Assembly (NCBI RefSeq): GCF_002777255.1
Contig: NZ_CP017634.1
Span: 1,500,903-1,564,902 of the forward strand
Direction: 5' to 3'
Source: Candidatus Formimonas warabiya
Lineage (GTDB): Bacteria; Bacillota; Dehalobacteriia; Dehalobacteriales; Dehalobacteriaceae
DNA: 64,000 bases
Below the pieces are notes generated by a model. That model saw only the letters and a program-made list of their open reading frames with translations, made no database searches and had not been told where the DNA came from. How positions within the stretch are numbered: the stretch's first letter is position 1; every line of letters starts with the position of its first letter. The position numbers were made by a program, and so were the translations under genes. Of the stretch, positions 24,716-31,468 are shown piece after piece.

Positions 24716-25375
24716 TTACCGTTTTTGTCCATAATATTTCAAAAAGTTTTCCCGCAGCAAATGGGTTTCCTGAGGGCTTAAAATATGGGGGGTACCCAGC
24801 ATTTTCGCCCCCAAAAATACTTGGGCGCACTTCTCAACCAAAACCGCCACCGTCAAGGCTTCATGAAGGGTCCGTCCGGCGGCAACGACGCCATGGTTCG
24901 CCAGGAGAGCAGCATTTCTTTGGTCCAAAGCTTCCACCGCATGCTCGGCTAATTCCCGGGTACCGGGGGGAGCATAACGGGCTACCTGAACAGGCCCGCC
25001 AATTAACTGGGCCATTTCCTCCAGAATGGGCGGTATCGGTGACCCGGCAACGGCAAAAGAGCAGGCAAAATTGCTGTGTGTATGTACAATGGCATGAATA
25101 TCCGGCCTTGCCTTGTAAATTTCCTGATGCATCAACACTTCGCTGGACGGTTTTCTCGTCCCTTCCACAATATCCCCGTCCCGCCCCATGGTCACCAAAT
25201 CTGCCGGTTTAAGCTCATGGTAGGGCATCCCGCTAGGGGTGACAATAAAATGCCCGGTCTTAGGAACACGGCAGCTGATATTCCCCCATGTCGCCACAAC
25301 CAGCCTCAAGTCCACCAGTTTTTTTCCTGTATCGATTAATTCTTCTTTCAATTGTCCGGCAGAGTAAATGATCAT
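24716..25375 (-). CDS. Class II aldolase, likely 5-methylthioribulose-1-phosphate aldolase
   Basis: A zinc aldolase of the fuculose-phosphate family, 219 aa. The metal site is visible: Glu in SSEVLMHQEIY, the His pair in IVHTHSNFACSF and a His in LLANHGVVAAG. Genes of this family beside mtnP and mtnA encode the aldolase that splits 5-methylthioribulose-1-phosphate to DHAP and 2-methylthioacetaldehyde (the DHAP shunt), an oxygen-independent way of clearing MTA. The anaerobic setting and the lack of mtnB, mtnC or mtnD here support that reading over MtnB dehydratase or L-fuculose aldolase. A triple repeat array ends just upstream of its ribosome site. Confidence 0.78.
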   Translation of the reverse strand: MIIYSAGQLKEELIDTGKKLVDLRLVVATWGNISCRVPKTGHFIVTPSGMPYHELKPADLVTMGRDGDIVEGTRKPSSEVLMHQEIYKARPDIHAIVHTHSNFACSFAVAGSPIPPILEEMAQLIGGPVQVARYAPPGTRELAEHAVEALDQRNAALLANHGVVAAGRTLHEALTVAVLVEKCAQVFLGAKMLGTPHILSPQETHLLRENFLKYYGQKR

Positions 25376-25399
25376 GAAACAAACCTCCCTTTAAGGTTA

Positions 25400-25571
25400 G
25401 GGGACACGCCTCAATATCAGGCATTCCTTTTTTGCTGAGGAATGTCCCCAATTTATGTCAGGGGACACACCTCGATATCGGGCATTCCTTTTTTGCTGAG
25501 GAATGTCCCCAATTTATGTCAGGGGACACACCTCTATATGAGGTATTTCTATCCTGCCGAGGAATGTTCCC
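25400..25571. repeat. Three tandem GGGGACACACCTC repeats, period 61 bp
   Basis: 50-bp hairpin units start at 25400, 25461 and 25522, exactly 61 bases apart, separated by an 11-base spacer (AATTTATGTCA in the first two joints). Each runs from GGGGACAC to GTCCCC or GTTCCC. Copies 1 and 2 are almost identical; copy 3 is more diverged. They fill the mtnA-aldolase gap. Confidence 0.85.
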
Positions 25572-25669
25572 AATTTATACAAGAGGTAAGAGGCAAGAAG
25601 CAAGATGCTTGACCTTCTTTCCTGGTTCCAGCTTCCCTTTCTTGCCTCTGGCTTCTGGTATCTTGTTTT

Positions 25670-26716
25670 TTAGTTTTCGGTCCCAACAACTTCACGGACG
25701 GCATGCGCATCAGGCCGGTGGATGACCCCTTTTTCTGTAATAATGGCAGTAATCAGCTGATGGGGTGTGACGTCGAAGGCAGGATTGAACACAGGGACAT
25801 CCACCGGAGCAGTGAGATGTCCAAAAACTTCCCGAACTTCTTTCCCATCCCGTTCTTCGATCGGTATTTCATCTCCGGAGCAGAGGGTGAAATCAAAGGT
25901 ACTCAGGGGGGCGGCCACGTAAAAAGGAATCTGGTGTTCTTTGGCCAAAACAGCCAAACTGTATGTACCTATTTTATTGGCCACATCCCCATGGGCCGTG
26001 ACCCGGTCCGCCCCGACGATAATCAGGTCGATGAGTCCCTTTTTCATAACATACCCGGCCATGTTATCCGTGATCAGAGTCACGGGAATCTTTTCCTGCA
26101 TCAGCTCAAAGGCGGTGAGCCGTGCTCCTTGGAGAAGAGGTCTGGTTTCATCGGCAAAGACCTGAATCTTCTTTCCCTCTTCCCGGGCGGCCCGGATCAC
26201 TCCTAATGCCGTGCCGTAACCCCCGGTGGCAAATGCTCCGGCATTACAGTGGGTAAGAACCGTTGCTCCCGGAGGAACCAGCTGGGCACCGAATTGGCCG
26301 ATTTTTTTATTAATCAGGATGTCCTCTTGGAAGATTGCATGGGCTTCTTTCAGGATTCTTTCAAAAAGATCCTCGCAAGTGATCTCCTGCCGAATAATCT
26401 GTTTGATCCGGTCCAAAGCCCAAAAAAGATTTACCGCGGTAGGCCGGGATGCGGCCAGGGCTTCGGCGGCCCGGGATAACTCCTCCCGGCATTTATTTAA
26501 ATCATCCCGGCAGCAGTCCAAGGCGGCTAAAGCCATCCCATAGGCTGCTGCAGCGCCGATGGCAGGGGCGCCCCGGACAACCAGTTTTTTGATAGCGCAA
26601 ATCACATCATGATAGGTTTGGCAGGAAAAATAGCAAATTTCCAGAGGAAGCTTGGTCTGATCAAGCAATACCAGTTTATTGTCTTCCCAGCGCATGGTTT
26701 CCAGCATCATTTTCAC
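25670..26716 (-). CDS. mtnA: S-methyl-5-thioribose-1-phosphate isomerase
   Basis: Converts 5-methylthioribose-1-phosphate to 5-methylthioribulose-1-phosphate. It is 348 aa, the family length. Typical segments are VVRGAPAIGAAAAYGMALA (about 50), the catalytic-Cys segment VLTHCNAGAFATGGYGTALG (about 160) and the catalytic Asp in IIVGADRVTAHGDVANKIGTY (about 240). It follows mtnP and precedes the aldolase, giving reaction order along the transcript. A distant alternative is the ribose-1,5-bisphosphate isomerase of archaea; the GDVANKIGTY segment and the neighbours favour MtnA. Confidence 0.93.
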   Translation of the reverse strand: MKMMLETMRWEDNKLVLLDQTKLPLEICYFSCQTYHDVICAIKKLVVRGAPAIGAAAAYGMALAALDCCRDDLNKCREELSRAAEALAASRPTAVNLFWALDRIKQIIRQEITCEDLFERILKEAHAIFQEDILINKKIGQFGAQLVPPGATVLTHCNAGAFATGGYGTALGVIRAAREEGKKIQVFADETRPLLQGARLTAFELMQEKIPVTLITDNMAGYVMKKGLIDLIIVGADRVTAHGDVANKIGTYSLAVLAKEHQIPFYVAAPLSTFDFTLCSGDEIPIEERDGKEVREVFGHLTAPVDVPVFNPAFDVTPHQLITAIITEKGVIHRPDAHAVREVVGTEN

Positions 26717-26729
26717 CCTTTATCTTACT

Positions 26730-26781
26730 CAGATTGAAGCAAGTTCTTAACCTGGTAAGTGCTTTTCTTACCGAGTTAGTC
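26730..26781 (+). repeat. Short copy C of the GCAAGTTCTTA...TTAGTCAG element
   Basis: It begins TTGAAGCAAGTTCTTAA and ends GAGTTAGTCAG, matching the ends of copies A and B, but the inside is a single short hairpin (GGTAAG/CTTACC). It lies between mtnP and mtnA. Confidence 0.55.
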
Positions 26782-26785
26782 AGAT

Positions 26786-27571
26786 TTACAGCTTACCTTC
26801 CGCATACCCGCATTTACAATCCCGTGCTTCAGGTAAGATTTCTACCGTGTTCATGAGGAGGGTGGAAAGGTTTTTGCCGTTGGCAGCCATCACGTCCAAT
26901 ACCTCTTGATGGGACAATTCCGTGGGGGAAATGCCTGCGGCAAAGTTTGTCACCATGGCAATGGTGGCATAACAGATCCCCGCTTCCCGGGCGAGCACTA
27001 CTTCAGGAACACTGGTCATGCCTACCAGATCTCCCCCCAAAATATGATACATGCGGATTTCAGCGGGAGTTTCGAAGCGGGGCCCCTCCGTGCACACATA
27101 GGTCCCTTTTTCATGAACCGTAAGGTCCAGGGACTGTGCCGCCGTCGCCAATATTTTGCGCAGACTCGGGCAATAAGGATGGGTCATGTCCGTATGGATC
27201 ACGCCCAACTCTTCCCCGTCAAAAAAGGTACTTAACCGGTTTTTGGTAAAATCCAAAAACTGGTCCGCTAAGACAAAGTTTCCGGGAGCCATCCCTTCGT
27301 TCAAAGAGCCTACGGCCGCCGTCGCTAAAATGCGCCGGACGCCGATTTCTTTGAGGGCCCAAATATTGGCCCGGTAATTGACCAGATGGGGTGGTACGGA
27401 ATGGGTGGCCCCATGCCGCGCGAGAAAGACAATTTCTCTCCCCTTGTAAGTTCCAAAAACCACCTTAGCCTGTCCATAGCGGTTGGACATAATTTCTTCT
27501 CTGATCCCGGTTAGAATGTCCGGATTGTATACTCCTGTCCCGCCGATAATACCAATTTCAGGCGCCATCAT
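26786..27571 (-). CDS. mtnP: S-methyl-5'-thioadenosine phosphorylase
   Basis: Phosphorolytic cleavage of MTA to adenine and methylthioribose-1-phosphate. It is 261 aa. Family segments are IGIIGGTGVYNPDIL, LARHGATHSVPPHLVNYRAN (phosphate and ribose site), CTEGPRFETPAEIRMY and VGMTSVPEVVLAREAGICYA (purine site). Its ATG follows the ftsY TAA with no gap, with AGGAGG inside the ftsY end, so it is co-transcribed with ftsY. This is odd placement for a salvage gene. Archaeal-type members also act on inosine nucleosides, which would suit the MtaD product. Confidence 0.9.
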   Translation of the reverse strand: MMAPEIGIIGGTGVYNPDILTGIREEIMSNRYGQAKVVFGTYKGREIVFLARHGATHSVPPHLVNYRANIWALKEIGVRRILATAAVGSLNEGMAPGNFVLADQFLDFTKNRLSTFFDGEELGVIHTDMTHPYCPSLRKILATAAQSLDLTVHEKGTYVCTEGPRFETPAEIRMYHILGGDLVGMTSVPEVVLAREAGICYATIAMVTNFAAGISPTELSHQEVLDVMAANGKNLSTLLMNTVEILPEARDCKCGYAEGKL

Positions 27572-28495
27572 TTATTCCTCCTGTCCCATAAATAGTGCAT
27601 TCACAAAGTCTTCCGCGGCAAAATCTTTTAGGTCCTCCAACCCTTCCCCGATACCGATTAATTTAACGGGAATTTTCAGCTCATCCTTGATGCCGATAAT
27701 CACACCGCCCTTGGCGGTACCGTCCAGCTTGGTCAGGCAAATGCCGGTCACATCGACGACTTCGCCAAAAATCCGGGCTTGGGAAATGGCGTTTTGGCCG
27801 GTAGTGGCATCTAAAACCAGCAGAACCTCCAGGTTGGCGTCCGGCAATTCCCGGCGAATGATTTTCCCCACCTTGCGCAGTTCTTCCATTAAATTGGTTT
27901 TGTTTTGCAGCCGTCCGGCCGTATCAACAATGAGGACATCTTCCCGCCGGGAGCTTACTGCTTTACAGGCATCAAAAGCTACCGCCCCCGGGTCGGATCC
28001 CTCCTGATGCCGGATTACCTCCACACCGACCCGCTCTCCCCAGACCACCAACTGGTCGATTGCTGCCGCCCGAAAGGTATCCCCCGCTGCGATCAGCACC
28101 TTTAAGTGCTCCTTCTTCAACCGGTAGGCCAGCTTGCCGATGGTGGTCGTTTTTCCTGCCCCGTTCACGCCGACAACCATGATCACATTGATTTTGCCTT
28201 TTTCCATCTGCAAGGTCTGGTTGTCCCCATTTAAAATGCGGCCAATTTCTTCTTTCAAAACATCTTTGAGCTGGGATGCTTCCTTCAGCTTTCTCTCCTT
28301 TACCCGGGCTCTCAGCGCCCCCACCAATTTCAGGGAAGTGTTTACCCCCACATCGGCCTGAATCAGCGTTTCCTCCAATTCCTCAAACAAGTCTTCATCG
28401 ATGGATTTATTAAAGGTTAAAACACCGGATACTTTCTCAACAAAACCCTGCCGGGTCTTGGTAAGGCCTTCTTTTAATTTGTCAAAAAAGCCCAT
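27572..28495 (-). CDS. ftsY: Signal recognition particle receptor FtsY
   Basis: The membrane-docking GTPase for SRP-bound ribosomes. It is 307 aa from ATG 28495, chosen for GAGGAAG upstream; the frame is open to 28534. It is a short FtsY without the acidic A domain. The N domain (1-95) is followed by the G domain with GVNGAGKTTTIGKLA, DTAGRLQNKTNLMEEL and TKLDGTAKGGVIIGI, ending with GEGLEDLKDFAAEDFVNALF. The stop is directly against mtnP. In related genomes smc is usually just upstream; here smc is 16 kb away. Confidence 0.97.
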   Translation of the reverse strand: MGFFDKLKEGLTKTRQGFVEKVSGVLTFNKSIDEDLFEELEETLIQADVGVNTSLKLVGALRARVKERKLKEASQLKDVLKEEIGRILNGDNQTLQMEKGKINVIMVVGVNGAGKTTTIGKLAYRLKKEHLKVLIAAGDTFRAAAIDQLVVWGERVGVEVIRHQEGSDPGAVAFDACKAVSSRREDVLIVDTAGRLQNKTNLMEELRKVGKIIRRELPDANLEVLLVLDATTGQNAISQARIFGEVVDVTGICLTKLDGTAKGGVIIGIKDELKIPVKLIGIGEGLEDLKDFAAEDFVNALFMGQEE

Positions 28496-28582
28496 GCTTT
28501 CTTCCTCCTCTTTCCTTCTCGTTATCCTCTTCATAGCTGTTTCAAGGCAAGCGTTTGTCCAATTATTCCCATTCGTAAATAA

Positions 28583-28610
28583 AGGTTAAGGTATTCTCAT
28601 CCCTTAACCT
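28583..28610 (-). repeat. GGTTAAGG hairpin, copy 1
   Basis: AGGTTAAGG and CCTTAACCT arms. The hairpin and about 16 bases beside it (TAAG-ATATTTTA-CAT) recur at 48595-48640. Each copy lies between an upstream gene's end and ftsY or smc, so it may act as a terminator. Confidence 0.6.
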
Positions 28611-28743
28611 AAGCATATTTTACCATATGGTTGGCATCGACGACAACGAGAACATGGGAAATAACTTGCTCTCATGCACAGAAAGACCGTCTACCGTAGA
28701 GTCGATAAAAACTCAGGGTTTCCCAGCAGATAATGGACATAAA

Positions 28744-28777
28744 ACGGCTCCTACTGTTTTATGAACCAAAAAGCCGT
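28744..28777 (-). terminator. Terminator-like hairpin after the JAMM-like gene
   Basis: On the minus strand ACGGCT pairs with AGCCGT and is followed by TTTTATG. Confidence 0.45.
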
Positions 28778-28785
28778 CCCGTCCT

Positions 28786-28817
28786 GGTAACCGGTACCCG
28801 GATCCCGGATCCCGATC
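28786..28817. repeat. CCGG-rich palindromic repeat, copy 4
   Basis: GGTAACCGGTACC followed by CGGATCCCGGATCCCGATC, ending two bases before the stop codon of the JAMM-like gene. Confidence 0.45.
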
Positions 28818-28818
28818 A

Positions 28819-29967
28819 TTACTGAATCTCGATGGACTTACACAATGCGGTGTATTCTTGGGCAATGCCAAATTTACGGTTTCGGATCGCGGCTTCCTCA
28901 TCTGGGTCATCCGCGGTAAAAAAGGCCTGACTGAGCTGTTCATCTTCATCCGCCAGATCAAAAAGCTTCTCATTCACCTCGATCACGGTCGCCCCTTTAA
29001 TTTTTCCCTGGGGATCATGTCCGATGGCGATAATGGGCCGATTCCAGCTCCCGGGCCCGGCATTGGCATCGCCGATATGCATGACACCGGTGCCGCCCGG
29101 ATGGGTATGGACAAAGATCGCTTCAAAAGGCACCAAGGAAGAATAAATATCTTTCAAAGATTTCCCTTGAATATCCACGGCACTTGAAGCCATCATGCGG
29201 GAAGGGACATAGCCCATCCCTCCCACTACGATATCACCGTCCCCTGTTACATGGCCTTGCTCATCGATGGTGGCAATAACCGCCACCTCACGCCCGGAGC
29301 CTGCCTCAATCGATTTTTGCACCAAAGCCTCCGCCAGATTCTTGTCAATAGAACGGACAGACTTGCGGGCAAACTGGATCCCCGGGCCTCTCATAGCGCC
29401 TTCGGGTGTCTCCTGCACCGGGATATCCACTAAAGGCACCTCTTCACTGACGTCTAAATATTCCAGACTCAGTTCCGTTCCCTGCTTCAGCACCTCCCGT
29501 TCTTCCGCCATGGTAGAAGCGGATAAAGTCTCGATGTCCACCAGCTCCGATTTGGTCGCCAGATCAAAATACTCTGGCTGGGGCGATACCGACCCTACCC
29601 CGGTTAATCCTTTTGATTCTTTAACCCCTACACTCAGCACGGGCAGGTTAAAAAAGTCCACGGCGCTGACGTCCGTGATCAACCCGGTTTTTCCCGGCCG
29701 GGACATGATAAAAACGGCATTGGACGGTAAAAAAGTGATTCCTTCCAGCAGCGAACGGTTATGCATGGGAACTACCTTATCCAAAAGCATCCGTAAAGGA
29801 ACCCCGCTTAAACCGCCATTCACCAAGGGAGTAGTACGGCTGATGTATCCCTCCTCATCGATAAAACCAATGCACCCGGCATTTCTTCCCTGACCCAGTT
29901 TCAGCGTTCTGTCCACCAGCCTGTCTACGATACTTCGGGCAATGCCCTTAATCTGCAATGCTTTCAC
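28819..29967 (-). CDS. Protein with tandem JAMM/MPN-like domains, one degenerate
   Basis: Function unknown; 382 aa, no signal peptide or membrane segment. The C-terminal half has a JAMM metalloprotease-like signature: His287-Thr-His289-Pro, ten residues, then Asp300 (FVHTHPGGTGVMHIGD). The N-terminal half repeats the same plan: RNAGCIGFIDEEGYIS parallels REVAVIATIDEQGHVT, the NGGLSGVPLRML region parallels VGGMGYVPSRMM, and VFIMSRPGKTG takes the place of IFVHTHPGGTG, so the histidines are lost. It looks like an internal duplication with one dead copy. JAMM proteins remove peptides, ubiquitin-like tags or sulfur-carrier extensions; no partner is seen here. The gene diverges from the hydrogenase operon. 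Confidence 0.7.
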   Translation of the reverse strand: MKALQIKGIARSIVDRLVDRTLKLGQGRNAGCIGFIDEEGYISRTTPLVNGGLSGVPLRMLLDKVVPMHNRSLLEGITFLPSNAVFIMSRPGKTGLITDVSAVDFFNLPVLSVGVKESKGLTGVGSVSPQPEYFDLATKSELVDIETLSASTMAEEREVLKQGTELSLEYLDVSEEVPLVDIPVQETPEGAMRGPGIQFARKSVRSIDKNLAEALVQKSIEAGSGREVAVIATIDEQGHVTGDGDIVVGGMGYVPSRMMASSAVDIQGKSLKDIYSSLVPFEAIFVHTHPGGTGVMHIGDANAGPGSWNRPIIAIGHDPQGKIKGATVIEVNEKLFDLADEDEQLSQAFFTADDPDEEAAIRNRKFGIAQEYTALCKSIEIQ

Positions 29968-30006
29968 CTCCCATCAAATTGATATTATTATTTCCGGTAT
30001 ATGAAA

Positions 30007-30071
30007 AAAAAATGTCTTGCCCAGGGCCGGGACATTTTTTAATCTCCTTAATCACCAAAAAATGTCCCGGC
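30007..30071 (-). promoter_or_regulatory. Three-segment alternative hairpin in the JAMM-gene leader
   Basis: The middle segment GCCGGGACATTTTTT (30026-30040) can pair with AAAAAATGTCCCGGC (30057-30071, 15 bp perfect) or, by its last ten bases, with AAAAAATGTC (30007-30016). Transcribed on the minus strand, the first pairing would act as antiterminator and the second ends in a T-run like an intrinsic terminator. Confidence 0.45.
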
Positions 30072-30155
30072 AAGCCGCTTCTCCAGCCTGTTTTGCCTTC
30101 CCCAGTGCGATGTGTAATTTTTTGCTTTATGTTGAATTTCTTTTGGAAATTTTTG

Positions 30156-30175
30156 TTGTTCGTATTTACGAACAA
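30156..30175. promoter_or_regulatory. Palindrome with ACGAACA half-sites, site 1
   Basis: TTGTTCGTATTTACGAACAA, a 20-bp perfect palindrome upstream of the hydrogenase operon. Confidence 0.6.
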
Positions 30176-30222
30176 ATCATTTTACTAAATATACTTTCCG
30201 ATTCCCCAAATTTGTCCATTTT

Positions 30223-30238
30223 TACGAACATGTTCGTA
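30223..30238. promoter_or_regulatory. Palindrome with ACGAACA half-sites, site 2
   Basis: TACGAACATGTTCGTA, a 16-bp perfect palindrome with the same half-site in the opposite arrangement to site 1. Centres are 65 bp apart. Confidence 0.6.
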
Positions 30239-30263
30239 TTTCCGGGCACAAGGTATTTCAAGG

Positions 30264-30287
30264 GCTTTGTGGAAAACATCACAAAGC
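30264..30287 (+). promoter_or_regulatory. CRP/FNR-like site before the hydrogenase operon
   Basis: GCTTTGTG and CACAAAGC are perfect arms eight bases apart. TGTGG-N6-TCACA fits the TGTGA-N6-TCACA layout of the CRP/FNR superfamily. It is 78 bases before the hyaA start. The regulator is not known. Confidence 0.45.
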
Positions 30288-30364
30288 AAAAAAAATTACA
30301 TCAGAATTCGCTGGAAAAATAGCTGGAAATGAAAGACTGAGTGCTGTTATGGGAGGTGTAACTT

Positions 30365-31468
30365 GTGGAAAATCAGGAGTCATTATGGAGCAAGTGCCAA
30401 AAGCAGGGGATCAGCCGGCGGTCGTTTATCAAATCCTGTGCTGCCGTAACTGCGATGCTGGGATTATCTCCTACGATGCTGCCAAAAGTGGTGGCGGCGG
30501 CGGAAAAAGCATCTTTACCGGTGGTGGTCTGGCTGCACGGCCACGAGTGTACCGGCTGCGACGAATCATTTATCAGGTCCCAGTCCCCTCTGGCATCCGA
30601 CGTGGTTTTGAACATGATTGCCCTGGAGTATAGCGATACTTTGGCGGCAGCGGCCGGTGCGCCTTTTGAACATCATTTGAAAGAAGTGAGGGAAAAGTAT
30701 GCCGGCAAGTATCTCTTAGCGGTGGAAGGCGGAGTACCGATGGCTGAAGGGGGTATTTATTGCATGGTCGGGGGCAGGCCCTTTGCCACCGCCTTGAAGG
30801 AAGCGGCCCAAGGGGCAGCAGCCGTCATTGAATACGGCTCTTGCGCTGCCTGGGGCGGCATTCAGGCCGCCAAGCCCAACCCCACCCAATCCCTCTCGGT
30901 GAGCGAAGTGATCAGCGGCAAGCCCATCGTCAAAGTGCCCGGCTGTCCCCCGGTTCCGGAGGTGATGACCGGGGTGATTATGCACTACGCCTTATTTGGC
31001 GCCCTGCCCCCCCTGGATAGCCAGGGACGGCCCAAGCAGTTTTTCGGCAACCGCATCCATGATACCTGTTACCGCCGCCCCTTCTTCGATTCGGGCATGT
31101 TTGCGGAAAAATTTGACGATGCCGGGGCCAAAGCCGGCTGGTGCCTCTATAAAGTAGGGTGCCGGGGACCGGAAACTTACAATTCCTGCGGCAACCTGCG
31201 CTGGTGGAACGGGTTATCCTATCCCATCCAATCGGGACACGGCTGTATCGGCTGCAGCAGCAATAATTTCTGGGATATGGATCCTTTCTACGAGCGCTTG
31301 CCCAATATCCCCATTCCGGGAACGGTAGCCAACGCGGACAAAGTGGGCGCCGTTGTGGCCGGAGCCGCGGCGGCGGCGGTAGCTGTCCATGGGGCCCTTT
31401 CCGTGGTTCAGAAAAACAAGGGGAAAAAGCTGGAACAAACTAACAGTGTAAGGGGGCCGGAAGCATGA
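30365..31468 (+). CDS. hyaA: [NiFe] hydrogenase small subunit, Tat-exported
   Basis: The Fe-S electron-relay subunit of a group 1 membrane uptake hydrogenase. It is 367 aa from GTG 30365, with GGGAGG upstream. A twin-arginine signal (SRRSFIK, residues 18-24) is followed by a hydrophobic stretch and VVAAAE cleavage region. Proximal-cluster Cys are in HECTGCDE, EYGSCAAWGG and VPGCPPVPEV; distal and medial cluster ligands are in HDTCYRR, KVGCRGPETYNSCGN and GHGCIGCSS. The C-terminal Ala-rich helix (VGAVVAGAAAAAVAVHG) anchors it outside the membrane. It overlaps hyaB by four bases. It heads an 11-gene plus-strand operon in a mostly minus-strand window. Confidence 0.95.
   Translation: MENQESLWSKCQKQGISRRSFIKSCAAVTAMLGLSPTMLPKVVAAAEKASLPVVVWLHGHECTGCDESFIRSQSPLASDVVLNMIALEYSDTLAAAAGAPFEHHLKEVREKYAGKYLLAVEGGVPMAEGGIYCMVGGRPFATALKEAAQGAAAVIEYGSCAAWGGIQAAKPNPTQSLSVSEVISGKPIVKVPGCPPVPEVMTGVIMHYALFGALPPLDSQGRPKQFFGNRIHDTCYRRPFFDSGMFAEKFDDAGAKAGWCLYKVGCRGPETYNSCGNLRWWNGLSYPIQSGHGCIGCSSNNFWDMDPFYERLPNIPIPGTVANADKVGAVVAGAAAAAVAVHGALSVVQKNKGKKLEQTNSVRGPEA

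Larger units (their letters stand above)
28496..28818. other. Intergenic region upstream of ftsY
   Basis: No gene is visible. It holds a GGTTAAGG hairpin (28583-28610) shared with the region upstream of smc, a terminator-like hairpin (28744-28777) and a CCGG-type repeat (28786-28817). Confidence 0.6.
29968..30364. other. Divergent control region, JAMM-like gene / hydrogenase operon
   Basis: No gene is visible in these 397 bases. They contain a three-armed alternative hairpin set (30007-30071), two related palindromes with the half-site ACGAACA (30156-30175 and 30223-30238) and a CRP/FNR-like palindrome (30264-30287). Confidence 0.7.

Noticed and set aside
25400..25571. Short CRISPR-like array
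   Set aside because: The spacers are only 11 bases and almost identical, the units are palindromic over their full length, and no cas genes are near.
30223..30238. LexA (SOS) box
   Set aside because: GAAC and GTTC are separated by two bases, while the Firmicutes LexA site needs four.
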